Source: Dryocosmus kuriphilus
Taxonomy: Eukaryota > Arthropoda > Insecta > Hymenoptera > Cynipidae
Assembly (NCBI GenBank): GCA_038277395.1
Contig: CM076196.1
Location: forward strand, 127,283,410-127,347,409
DNA length: 64,000 nucleotides
Direction of reading: 5' to 3'
Shown here piece by piece: positions 54,343 to 64,000 of this stretch. The number at the start of each line of letters is the position of its first letter. The stretch's first letter is position 1. The notes under the pieces were generated by a model. That model saw nothing but the letters and a program-made list of their open reading frames with translations. It was not told the origin of the DNA and made no database searches. Made by a program: the position numbers and the translations under genes.

Positions 54343-55239
54343 TAAATAGAAAAAGGCCGCTTTTTTGGAGGTTTTTCGTCATAATTTGACTAGGCGGAGT
54401 ATAAAAAAAAAAATTTTGATCATAATGAAACTACACACTTTTCTTTCTTAGGCAAAAAGAAAAAAATTTGTATTTTACGCTACACCCTATTGTAGATGTC
54501 CCCTTAAATAAAAAACTTTCAAATAAATGTAATACCCTGTTAAGTGTAACACGAAGTTACGAATGTAAAAATGTAAAAATATTTTAAATTGTTACACCTT
54601 AAAATGGTTGGTATTCAATTCAATAAATCGTGTCTGAATTTAAGTAAAATTTACTTGATTTAAAATCAAACGTATCTAAATTTAAAAATCAATTCTGAAA
54701 TTCGGGTAATAAAGGCCTTAGAATTAGTTTCTTAAATTTAGACAAACTTGATTGAATAAAAGCCAAGCTAATCATAATTATAAAAATTTTAAGTATTCTT
54801 TTTTATTTTTATTTATTCAAAGTAGGTAAGGTCTACTCATACCGAAAAAGTTCGTTTATTCGTACCGAAATTTCGGTGAGAATAGTCACCCCCTCCCCCC
54901 CTATTGCTCGCTATTCATACCGAAATTTTGGTACGCGGAAATTTATAAAACTTTTAAAATTAACATATGATTCTTGCTTTAAAGAAAAATATCTGCATAC
55001 ATATTTTGCATAATTTTTACGACGATGTCTGTCTGTCTGTCTGTCGTCGTCGTTGCCGTTGTCGTCGTTGTCGTTTGTCGTCGTCTGTGGTTGCGATAAC
55101 TTCGAAGGACTAATCGGATTAGATTGTGCTTTGACATACTTCTTCAGGTTGCAAAAAGAAAGGATGAGTTCGTTAACCAGCGGTTTTTGACCAGTGGTTA
55201 TGGTTTTATCCATCAAAAACGGTTTTCACAAAAAAAAAA
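54343..55239. other. AT-rich spacer with simple repeats
   Basis: 55025-55085 is a (GTCT)n / (GTCGTC)n simple-repeat patch; the minus frame across it (54911-55216) is Asp/Asn/Gln-rich and not a gene. 54835-54930 has 'ataccgaaattt'-type repeats. Nothing else. Confidence 0.45.
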
Positions 55240-55860
55240 AAATCAATTTTCCGGCTAAACTATGCGAGATACAAAAAAAAAAAGACAGTAGAGAGTAAAA
55301 TTGTTCATCTTAAAAAAATCTACAAATTTTGCTTTAACCATTTTTCGATAAAATACACGGTTTTTGTTTTAATCGAGAAAACGTTATTAAAAACAAAAAA
55401 CTGCTTTCTTGCCAAAATATTCAAGATACGAAAAAGATGATAATAAGCAAAGATATTCAACACAAAAAGATCTAAAAATTTTGTATTAACCATTTTTCGA
55501 TAAAATGCACGGTTTTTGTTTTAATCGAGAGAACGTTATTAAAAATCCAAAATTTCAAATTTCCCGCCAGACTATGCAAGATACGAAAAAATAATAATAA
55601 GCAAAGTTGTTCACTTCAAAAAGGTCTAAAAATTTGCTTTCTATAATTTTTTTTGAGCGCGCAGTTTTTGAGTTATTCGTGAAATATGTTACGAAATATA
55701 AAAAAAAAACACTTTTCAGCAAAACTATGCAAGATATGAGAAAATATTAACAAGCAGAATTGTTCACCTTGGAAAGAACTACAAAATTTATTTATAAGAC
55801 TCATCGTTTTACTTTTAGGAATCGAAATCCTGCATTGTGAAAATTTGGAAAATCACAAAA
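55240..55860. repeat. Four tandem units of about 153-160 bp
   Basis: 'ctatgcaagatacgaaaaa' or variants recur near 55258, 55418, 55571 and 55724, each followed by 'ttgttcac' and 'tctaaaaatttt'. 'ccatttttcgataaaat' is seen in copies 1 and 2 (55339, 55491). The last copy merges into repeat J. Confidence 0.75.
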
Positions 55861-56130
55861 AAACTTTACCAATCTACAATGTGTTTTTAAAAAATTGAAT
55901 AGTCGAGCGCGAAGCGCGAGTGTCATGATGATAATGTCGATAGAGCCCTAAGTAAAATAATTTCTTTCGTAATTTTTAATAAAAAATTCAAATTTAGTAA
56001 TCTCATTAAAAGTAGGTGTTTTGAAATTTTAAGACCTACGTAATGAATACCAAGCACGATGTGCAAGGACCAAAAACATCCGAGCGCGAAGCGCGCGATG
56101 AGTATGTGCCCGCGAAGCGGGCAGGTTTTT
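55861..56130 (+). repeat. Dispersed repeat J, copy 2
   Basis: Inverted relative to 49195-49755. 'cgagcgcgaagcgcgag' (about 55908) and 'cgagcgcgaagcgcgcg' (about 56084) flank 'agccctaagtaaaataattt'. A 76-codon frame here is not credible. Confidence 0.65.
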
Positions 56131-56595
56131 TATTCTCCATTCATTGGAATAAAACATATAATTTAAATAATATGTGCATTAGCGAGGTTTCTAGACCTTA
56201 TACAAATAAAAATATTCTTTTATCGACAAATATGAATGGGAAATACCGATCTTCGAAAATGAGTATCAGTTAATGACTTACTAGATAGTAATATATTAAT
56301 GATTGTTTGATATTTAGCTAATTTAAAAATGAACCTTTAGTAACATAGTTGCTTAAGTGGATGAATCTATTTTAAGAGTCAGTGAAAGTTTTTGAGACCC
56401 GTAAGGGTATCTTTTAAATCGAACAGAAAACTAAACGATTTCAACATTTTTTTTAGATGTCTATCGAATGCAAACGTAGCTCAAATGATTCGATTAATTT
56501 CAAAATTTTCACTCTACCTACTGCTAGGTGTTTCTTATTACTCAAAAATTGATATTTTTCATAAAAAGTACAAAATTTCGGAAAATAAAACATTA
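56131..56595. other. No supported gene
   Basis: AT-rich; a 72-codon plus frame (56392-56610) has no known motif. Confidence 0.3.
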
Positions 56596-56838
56596 ATAGA
56601 AATTTACTGAAATAACTGTGTCATTCTCCGCGTAGCGCAGAATTTGAGCATCGAAATTCTTTAGCATTATAAAATCGAAAGTTACGGGGTCAAGAATACC
56701 AAATCCGTAATAGGCTGGAAAAAATTGCAATAATTTTGGCCTCTGTTCCACGACTTCCACGTAACGAATCACTGTAACCCAGATGACCGGAACAGCAATC
56801 ATACCCAGCAAAAGACGTAAAATTCAAAAGTATTGTTT
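56596..56838 (-). CDS. Unexplained coding-like frame
   Basis: About 79 codons open on the minus strand after a TGA near 56833: a hydrophobic start ('LRLLLGMIAVPVIWVTVI', one likely membrane segment), then 'YVEVVEQRPKLLQFF', 'AYYGFGILDPVTFDF' and 'LRYAENDTVISVNFY'. Composition and codon use look genuinely coding (CpG-bearing, few homopolymers) against AT-rich flanks. I do not recognise the family. It could be a host exon, a gene fragment or a viral/transposon fragment. No clean splice acceptor was found just upstream. Confidence 0.35.
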
Positions 56839-56879
56839 CGCATTCACGATTCTTTTCCGTAAATTCTGATATGCGTAAA

Positions 56880-57370
56880 TTTCACATTGGAGTTTGGCCA
56901 AAAACTTTTAAATGCGATACTTCGTATATAACATTTAATTCTTGAATGCTTTTGAATAAGAAGAATAAAAAAATTTGCACGCAGTGTTTCTTAATTCCAG
57001 ACTTCGCATTCATTTTAATGCTTTCGAATGCGATGGAATGAGAGAAAAGTTCTGAGAGAAATAAAAACTTTTCAAATCGAAAGTTTGCATTGATTTGAAT
57101 GTTTTTGAAAGCGAAAGAATAAGACGAATTTTCTGAGTGAAGTACAAGCTTTTCAGTGCAAAAATTCGCATTTGTTCAAATGTTTTTGAATGCGAAAAGA
57201 ATGAGACGAAGTTTTTGAGCGAGTGAAAACTTTTTAATGCGAGAGTTCGCACTGTTTTGAATACTTTTGAATACGACCGAATGATAGGAATGTTAAGCGT
57301 GAAGTGGAAACTTTTTAATGCTAAAGTTCGTATTTGTTTTAATGATTTTAAATACGAATAAATGAGAGGA
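56880..57370. repeat. Tandem repeat, about 81-bp unit
   Basis: 'cgcatttgttcaaatgtttttgaatgcga' type units (in parts) recur near 57006, 57087, 57168, 57249 and 57329, each followed by 'gaatgagacgaag' and 'gaaaactttttaatgc'. Weaker copies extend to about 56880. The 80-codon minus frame is repeat translation. Confidence 0.8.
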
Positions 57371-57436
57371 GGTTTAGAGTTAATAGTTCAGGACAATTCC
57401 AACAGGAGCGCAGGGATTACTGCTCGGATTATTGTA

Positions 57437-57591
57437 TCACAATAGGAATCGATCGTCGGAGCTATAAGTTAGCCGCAATTTTTCACCGTAGTTATAATCA
57501 AAAGATGTATCTAATACATCTATTGGATCTTCATCGGTCCTTTTTTTTGTGCTTTCACAGCACATGGCATTGACACTCTTGGTGTCTAATC
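57437..57591 (-). pseudogene. Short coding-like fragment beside the MITE
   Basis: The minus frame reads 'LDTKSVNAMCCESTKKRTDE' and ends at TGA 57437 after 'TYSSDDRFLL'. Upstream on that strand the MITE intervenes, and beyond it (58050 onward) the frame has stops. Unknown origin; it may be a decayed exon. Confidence 0.25.
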
Positions 57592-58047
57592 CCCTGATGG
57601 AAGTTTCGGACCCAAACGGAATCCAATTTGAATCCATTTGATTCCGCGTGAATGCGGAATCTGTTTACGAATTACTCCGACCCAGTCCATTTGAGTCCGA
57701 ATGAGTTCGATTGACACATGCTCGGAACCAATCGAATTCAAGGTCGAAATCATTCGATGCCATTTGCAATGAATGTCTTTGTCTCATAGAGTCAGATGGA
57801 GTCAGACGGAATGAAACGTTTCTTCGGACTAACACGGTACCAATCGGAATGAACTTGGAGAGAATAATTCGGACTCAAAAGGAATGGATCGTAATCGAAC
57901 GGACTCATTCGGAATGAATTTTCCTTCGATTTCGATTGAGTCCGTGCTTCGGAGACAGATTTCGCATTCATACGTAATTATTCGAAATCATTCGGAGTCG
58001 CTTTAGATTCAAACGGACTCAAATCCATTCCGAAACTTTCACCAGGG
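57592..58047. mobile_element. MITE M copy 2, 2-bp target duplication (TC)
   Basis: 456 bp, colinear with 26448-26892 and highly similar by eye. It begins 'ccctgatggaagtttcgga' and ends 'tccgaaactttcaccaggg', flanked by TC at 57590-57591 and 58048-58049. Confidence 0.9.
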
Positions 58048-58194
58048 TCACTATACTTGGTCGACAATGATACCAATGACCTTTTTTTTTTATATTTTTG
58101 GAAATGGATGAACTTATCGCGAAACAATACGTTTTAAAACAAAGTATATAATAATTTTCGATTTGAATCAATGTCGTAGACAGGGGGGTGGCTA

Positions 58195-58325
58195 GGGAGC
58201 CAAAGCCACCCCCCCCCCCCCCCCATAAATTTTCCAGTCACAGTACACTGGAAAACTTTATTCTATTTGTAGTACTTGTTTCCTAAGGTTAGCCCCCCCC
58301 CCCCCCCCCCCCCCCCCCCCCGCGA
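58195..58325. repeat. Two poly-C tracts
   Basis: C16 at 58209-58224 and C29 at 58293-58321, 68 bp apart, bracketed by 'ggtggctagggagccaaagc' and 'gttagcccc'. Probably a transposon end with expanded C runs; length in the assembly may be unreliable. Confidence 0.85.
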
Positions 58326-60621
58326 AAAAATCCTGGTTACGCTGCTCATTTCAGTGCGTATGAACTAAATGCGATTCAATACTTTCGAATGCGATCAAGC
58401 ATGTACGATGAAGTCTCGCATTCAGCGGGGTAAAGTTTAATGCGAACCAATATTTTTGAATATCTTTCCTCCGAATCAGAAAGCAGAATTAAAACGCATT
58501 CAAAATGCTAATACTTTTTTATAATTTTCAATACGACGTTTTTTCCTGGGCAGAACAGCTTTAAGAGAAAAAATTTTCATCTTCTTAAAAGTGATCTGTG
58601 ATTGGTTTTCTAATCATTACGGTTACAGTGACTCCGTTGCGTGGAAAGAAGGCCCGAGGCCTCAGCATTAGATCAAGTGATTTACAGATTAAACAACGCA
58701 TGAAATAATATAATAATAATAATAAACTAGGCAATATAAGGACGCCAACAATATTTACATTATTTATTTGGTTTTAAACAGAAAACATAACTTTTGTTTT
58801 AGGAACTGCACCAACCGAGGGCCGGTATTTCTCCCTATACACTTGTTCGTATAGACGTTTTAAAATTAAAGATCAAACCATTGAAGAGTGTCCTACTCCT
58901 TCGCCTTTAACAAATACTTTCTCATCTCATGTCACGCGCTTCACACTCGAATAAAATTTGTCCAAAACTTTGCTTCTTAACTTTTTTTCGTATAGTTTTG
59001 TCCGGAAAATTGAATGTTTGCTTTTTTGAAAAGTATTTTCCTTGGATAAAACTAGGACCGTTGATCAAAAAACGCTTGTTACCGAACTTCCTCATTTAGA
59101 TGAGAGTGTAATACAATATTAATAATAACAGTAATTAGTGATCGTTCTTCGTAGGCATAAAAAAACTACCCTTTTAGAAGAAATTCCTATCCATAAATGA
59201 GACCAATTTTTTTTAAATACCAGGAAATTTGCATTGAGCGCTACGTGGAGAATCACCCATTTATCAATAACTCCTTATAACAGATTTATGCTGAAATTTT
59301 TTTACCAATCAGTTCTATACTATATAGACTGAAGTTATATTGAATTACGAAAAAACATGCATTTTTACATTCTTATTTAAATGTGAAGGTATTATATAGT
59401 TTTATGTGAAATCTGACTTTCGCGGATTTAATTATTTCTCCACGTTTCGAGACCCCCTGAATCGGAAAAAAAATAGTTTTTACGATGCTGAATATGGTTA
59501 ACGTACATATGTACGGAATTTATTTTTAGCGATTTTTTTATTTATTCAAAAAGGTTTGATGGTAATCGGGACCAACATTCGTTTGAGAAAATATATTCAA
59601 GGTTTCGGCGGCGAATCATCATAAATTTTCTCCAATTCAATAATAATATTTATATTTTTTTTATGCAAAACCATTCACAAAAAAGTTCGACAATCTTTTA
59701 GAATTACTTTCGAATATACATTTCGGATCAGGAACCACGTGCTGAAATAAAATGCGATCAAATTCCTATTTCTCACGTACTGAATTCAAATAATATTTAA
59801 GGCAAAAAAAGGTTTTTTTGGTGGTGGTGTGGTCTAAAGTTTATCGTTAGATTCTTTTTCAAAAAAGAGACTTTTTTAATTTCTAAGAATTTCTAAAAAA
59901 TGTTTTGCACTACTTTTTAAATTCTCGTTCCAGGTAAGCTGTCATTTGAACGCATGGAACGCAAAATATAGTGGCGATACTCGCAATCTACTATTCTCGC
60001 GAAAGCGAACATAATCACACATGTCGAAAATGGGTCAAAATATTTCAGCGACTGTGTGATTCAACTAAATATCTGCGCTTAGTATAAAATTAGATTTGCA
60101 CTTAAGATTCAAAGCACTAAGCCCAGAATGAGATTGTAAAAAGTATTGCCTACCTTTTTTTACAGTAGCTGTCATATTTTCTCGTTCTTCACATCTAAAG
60201 CACCAAGTTTGAAGTCTACCGCTCCATTGCACAACGCATCTAGATTACTCAGAAGTCAGGACTCCACACACACTATTCATAAACTAAACTCCAGTCCAGT
60301 TCAAGATCTGAACTTACCTGCCTCCGCTCTGCTTTACCCATATGAAAAGACGGTGCGGTGTAGTGGGTTTCTTCACTACCTGCGAACAGTCTGAAAATCT
60401 TAAGAATAATTCTTGTTCTACTTACTTGCAGTTGAACGGTCCGAACGAGAGGTATTTTAATTCGCGAGATTATGAAACTGCTTTTGTGGACACAAAATTT
60501 TTTTTAATTGCTGATACACCAAAATTACATTGTATGACCAAGTGAAAGTCATATAATCTGAAATTAGTAGAGGAACAATAGCATTTAGAAAGCTATAAGA
60601 ATTTCATTTACTTCTTTACAC
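58326..60621. other. AT-rich DNA without supported genes
   Basis: 58850-59060 is the second copy of the dispersed repeat at 37345-37560. 60140-60545 has two overlapping plus frames of 67-82 codons without motif. Nothing else stands out. Confidence 0.4.
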
Positions 60622-61138
60622 AGGCACACAAAAAAAAAGTGTCTTGGCCTATCGACTAGACCACCATACTCGTATGTATGTTGACCCGCTGAACACAAAT
60701 CCGGAAGCGAAATCTTTCTATCACGTCAAGTTTTTGAGAAAATTGACGTTTTTGGAAATTTCCTTAAAACAACGTAGGGCACAATCCTGAAATTCTAGAG
60801 ACTTCTAATAGGGCTCAAATTAAAGTTTGAACCTTTGTCTTGAAGATCGGTAACGGTATTTTGCTGCGCGCGCACGCCTGACAGGCGACGGAAACATTTT
60901 TTAGATGCAACTGTCTTCAAGGGAAAGATTCAAACTTTAATTTGGGACCTATTAGAAGTCTCTAGAACTTCAGGATGACGCCCTACGTTGTTTGAAAGAA
61001 ATTTCCAAAAACATCAATTTTCTCAAAAACTTGACGTGATAGAAAGATTTCTTTTCCGGATTCGTGTTTAGCGGACCAAAATACATAAGGGTATGTTGGT
61101 CTAGCCTACAAGCCAAGACACTTTCTTTTTGTGTGCCT
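60622..61138. mobile_element. Full-length palindromic MITE O (517 bp)
   Basis: Starts 'aggcacacaaaaaaaaagtg' and ends 'ctttctttttgtgtgcct'. The arms (about 60622-60850 and 60905-61138) pair throughout, for example 'gagacttctaatagggctc' with its near-complement 'gacctattagaagtctc', and 'acgtcaagtttttgagaaaatt' (in part) with 'aattttctcaaaaacttgac'. The loop contains 'gctgcgcgcgcacgcctg'. No coding. Confidence 0.85.
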
Positions 61139-61686
61139 ATGTTATTATTTTCACTTTATCTGGTGATTTTCTCTTATAGTCAACATTATTCTGAACGCAT
61201 AAAATCATATTATACACGTCATGATTATTACAAAGATAAGAGATGTACTTTATTTTCAAACTTATATAACATTAAACAAACGGCGTCATTATTTTTAAAT
61301 TGTATACCAAGTCAGCAAAAACTTTAAAAGGTTTAGTGACCTGCTGTGGATGAGACTTAGGATATATTTATTAGAAACTTACTATTTAAATTATTAACCT
61401 TGTCCGTAATTTACAAGTTCGCATAAAAATACTTACTTATAAAAAAATCTTTTAAAAAATTAATTCTATGTACAATATTATATCAAGCTATGTCAAATGT
61501 TTACTCTTAGTCGGATCAAGCTAACTTCTTGCTTTAAAAAGTTAATTTCCCAGTAATGGAAAGTCAAAAATCTCTACCCAAATTTCTTACTAACAGTACC
61601 AATAACGCATATAAAACATTAATTCGGTCCGGACAATCGCGATTCGTTTGTCTTTTTAAAAAATACTAATAAAGTTAAAACGAAAT
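61139..61686. other. 3' flank of the WDHD1-like exon
   Basis: AT-rich. Possible 3' UTR of the minus-strand gene; no confident polyadenylation signal was chosen among several AATAAA-like strings. Confidence 0.3.
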
Positions 61687-62082
61687 CTATTTATCGTTAG
61701 CGAATGCAGCAAGCTTACTAGATGCTGATCGCTTCGGTTCAGTGGCTGGCGCTATTTCCTCTGATTCACTCAATTTTCTTTTCTTTGTCTCAACGTTTGC
61801 TTCCTTGGATTTTAAGTCTTTAAAACCTTCTTTGGATTTTATAACTTGGGGACTTGGTTTTATATCTTGAGGACTTTCTTTGAATTTCGATAAACCAAGT
61901 TTCGTTAACTCGGTGATGCTTATCTCTGGAAAGTCTGCTTGCAAATGCTTCTTGTTCCGAGAAAACCAACTAACAAATGACTCGGTTTTTTTTTGCCTTA
62001 GTTGCCGCAGGTTTGGGTTTCTGCTCTACCGTTGCAGGTTTTGGTTTTTGGGGTTCATCAGGCTCGCCCAGTGCTGCTAGAC
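61687..62082 (-). CDS. Last exon, WDHD1/And-1-like HMG C-terminus
   Basis: The minus strand has a good acceptor (aatttatttttag) ending at 62083, then a Lys/Pro-rich linker ('EPDEPQKPKPATVEQKPKP'), an HMG-box-like piece ('SFVSWFSRNKKHLQADFP', 'ITELTKLGLSKFKE') and a tail with 'KKRKLSESEE' and 'SASSKLAAFANDK' before TAA. This order (linker, HMG-like domain, KKRK, SSKLxAFA at the C-terminus) resembles the end of WDHD1/And-1/Ctf4, which links the replicative helicase to DNA polymerase alpha. An A9 run (T9 on the plus strand, 61986-61994) shifts the frame by one between linker and HMG part, so this is either a pseudogene or a sequence slip. Upstream exons would lie to the right; none is seen before 64000. 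Confidence 0.45.
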
Positions 62083-62301
62083 CTAAAAATAAATTTAATA
62101 TATGTAAATATTTTATTAAACCTACAACATTATTAAATTAGATACTTTTAATTCCATAAACACAAGTAATTGTAAGAAAAATGAAATGATACAATTTAAA
62201 AAAAAATTAAAATAGTGTGTTTTAAGATACAAGTATTATCAGTCGAGTTATGAAATATAAACTAATATAGAAAACCTTTTATAACAATTATAAATACACT
62301 A
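62083..62301. other. AT-rich intron-like spacer
   Basis: Presumed intron upstream of the exon at 61687-62082. No features. Confidence 0.3.
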
Positions 62302-63500
62302 CCGCTCAAAAGTTTAAGCTCACCCAAACCAAAAATTGAAAATTTTAAAAGTTTTATATCTCAGGATCTATGAGTCCTAAAAAAATTCTATACCATATTT
62401 GAAAGTTTTTGTGATGCCCTTTCAATGTGCTATGAACAAATTTTTTTTGCAATAAGTATGTCTATTCTGCGCATGCGTGAAACTGAAATTTAAACAAAAT
62501 TTTGGTGCAACTTTGACCGTTTGCATAGCAGCCGGAAATAATGATATCTTTATAAACTCAAGGGCATTCGAAAGACAATTCCAAAAGCTTTAAAATGAGT
62601 CCCCGTACGTTATTTTTAAGTGATTTTTTATTATTATCCGTTTTTTCGAAAATATCTTGTACTTTAAATACTTTACACTCTACAAAAAAATGATAGAGGA
62701 AAAAATGTACCTTTTTGGATAGAGAATCAAGTTATTATAGTTTAGAAGCAAAAAAAATTTGCTAATTTTTTTCAAATTGTTGTGAGTACACACATATATA
62801 CTCACATATAGGCTAACTCAGAATATAAATACGGCCAAGCGTAACTAGCGGGCCAGTTCCGAAATTCACCTCTAACATAAAGCACTCCTGCTTGAGATTT
62901 GAAAGTAATAAGTCAATTGTACGCGAGAAATATCTTACCTAATAAAGCAAACGAGGTACCTCACGAATTGGTGAGGTGTCATTTTTTTTAAAAACATCTT
63001 TATTGATTTTCACGCGTAACAAAATTTTTTCAGATTTTTTTTTTGTTGTAATTAGTTAGTTATAATTACAATTATATATCCATATGCTTAAATAAAGTAT
63101 ACAGATGTAAATAAAAGTTAATTACTTATACTCTTCAAAATAATGTAAGTTTTTATTTAATAACATATGTACATAAATAATATTTTTTTTTAAATATATT
63201 TTTTATCACAACAAATCATAATAATATTGTACACTCAACTATCTACTTTTGTTTATAGCTGTTCAAGTATGTTATTGAATAAAAAAAAATAATAAAAAAT
63301 TTTTTTAAATAAAAATTCTGGACAAATCTGAAAAAAAATTTTTTTGCTTCTAAACTATAATGACTTGATTCTCTATCCAAACAGGCACATTTTTTTCCTC
63401 AATAATTTTTTTGTAGAGTGTGAAGTATTAAACGTACAAGACATTTTCGAAAAACGCTAATTTTAAAAAATAAATAATTCTCTACTTAAGGCTAAAAAGT
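62302..63500. mobile_element. Foldback / Tc1-type non-autonomous element
   Basis: Begins after TA with 'cactaccgctcaaaagttta', a Tc1/mariner-like terminus. An internal inverted pair (62641-62770 with 63321-63460) includes 'gatagagaatcaagttatta' against 'taatgacttgattctctatc', and 'tttacactctacaaaaaaa' against 'ttttttgtagagtgtgaag'. The right terminus is not recognised, so it is incomplete or diverged. The centre holds 62820-63000, a GC-richer patch without a frame. Confidence 0.55.
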
Positions 63501-63718
63501 TTCAAAGAATTAAAAATACGATTAGATTTGGACAAAAAACAAAAAAAAATTTTCCAAAAAAAAATTTGAAAAAAACAAAAAAGCCCAAAAAAATGGAGGA
63601 AAGAATGAGAAGGCAAACAACCAAACCCCCTTTCTTCTCTTTTTTCTTTCGTCCTCTTTTTTCATTTATCTTTTAATTTTATTATTCTAACAAAATTATT
63701 TTTAAAATATATAAAGAA

Positions 63719-63768
63719 CGCCAACGTTTCGGTGTAACTCTAACACCCTTATCAAGGCAACTCAACCT
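63719..63768 (-). mobile_element. Penelope-like terminal motif with hammerhead-like core
   Basis: The minus strand reads 'ttgataag', then 'ggtgt' and 'acacc' closing a 7-base loop, then 'gaaac' and 'gttggc'. This is the layout of the hammerhead-type motifs in Penelope-like element terminal repeats (CUGANGA-stem-GAAAC), but the first box is degenerate, so activity is unlikely. No reverse transcriptase or GIY-YIG coding is near. Confidence 0.4.
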
Positions 63769-63870
63769 AAAAAAATAGTTAGAAAATTAGAAACCAAGAG
63801 GGAATGAAGGTGTCACTCCATGGAAGCCTAACCTGAAACTAAAATTCCTTAGAGAAGTACTACCCTGGAT

Positions 63871-63925
63871 ACACATGCGCGTACTACGTCATCAATTACA
63901 CATGCGCGTACTAGCTCATCAATTA
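63871..63925. repeat. Two direct 27-bp repeats
   Basis: 'acacatgcgcgtactacgtc' at 63871 and 'acacatgcgcgtactagctc' at 63898, both followed by 'atcaatta'. It may be a short minisatellite or part of the Penelope-like fragment. Confidence 0.75.
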
Positions 63926-64000
63926 CGAATTTCGAAAAGAGAAAGTAAGCAGATTTTGAAATAATTAAGGGTATTATTACTTGACTGTAAATCAAAAAAG

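Overview
This window is AT-rich, repeat-dominated nuclear DNA from an arthropod, most likely an insect. Three things point that way: transposon families typical of insect genomes, an invertebrate-type mitochondrial insert (AGA read as Ser, TGA as Trp), and spliced eukaryotic genes with short introns. Hymenoptera would fit the LINE and DNA-polymerase fragments, but that is a guess. No complete host gene is visible. The best host candidate is a last exon at 61687-62082 (minus) resembling the C-terminal HMG-like end of WDHD1/And-1. Weaker exon candidates lie at 5253-5356 and 56596-56838, both minus.

Layout, 0-18 kb. A 152-bp satellite (1-690) is followed by a foldback element (896-2098), a small nuclear mitochondrial insert with ND4 and ND5 pieces (2160-2555), and a second foldback (2933-5030) holding a 5'-truncated LINE copy. 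A long AT-rich gap leads to a decayed protein-primed family-B DNA polymerase gene (8626-11213, minus), an 18-bp-scale GC minisatellite, and a 12-copy block of the same 152-bp satellite in the opposite orientation (11707-13560). A tRNA-headed SINE-like unit lies at 13815-14105. From 16 to 18 kb there are old tandem duplications.

18-36 kb. A large composite foldback (18291-21563) precedes a hAT/Tip100-type remnant (22375-24089) that was itself hit by a perfectly folding MITE (22440-23580), and then a (GATA)n tract. A hAT-like but unclassified DNA transposon (about 24999-28276) is interrupted by a MITE flanked by a 2-bp target duplication. It abuts the most interesting object, a 7.9-kb CACTA/EnSpm-like transposon (28278-36189). 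This carries subterminal CAGTG/CACTG repeats, a THAP-like exon, a zinc-finger/Tnp2-like transposase, and a ten-exon SAM-domain gene whose first intron contains the whole transposase gene.

36-54 kb. A decayed hAT with CAGGGTGT-type ends (38271-41752) is followed by an env-bearing Gypsy/errantivirus-like provirus (about 42470-51170). In the provirus most of the integrase has been replaced by a second copy of the LINE and by a dispersed repeat containing a 72-bp perfect palindrome. A nearly intact FLYWCH-MULE transposon (51421-53316) sits in a GTACGT-rich repeat just downstream.

54-64 kb. This part is mostly tandem repeats (periods about 153 and 81 bp), a second copy of the 2-bp-target MITE (57592-58047), poly-C tracts, a palindromic MITE (60622-61138), the WDHD1-like exon, another foldback, and a Penelope-like terminal fragment.

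The genes here do not form a host pathway. What can be read is a nesting history: LINE in foldback, MITE in transposase, MITE in hAT, LINE plus repeat in provirus. Most coding elements carry frameshifts or stops, many of them at homopolymers. The MULE and the SAM gene are the least damaged. All family assignments come from motif recognition without database searches.
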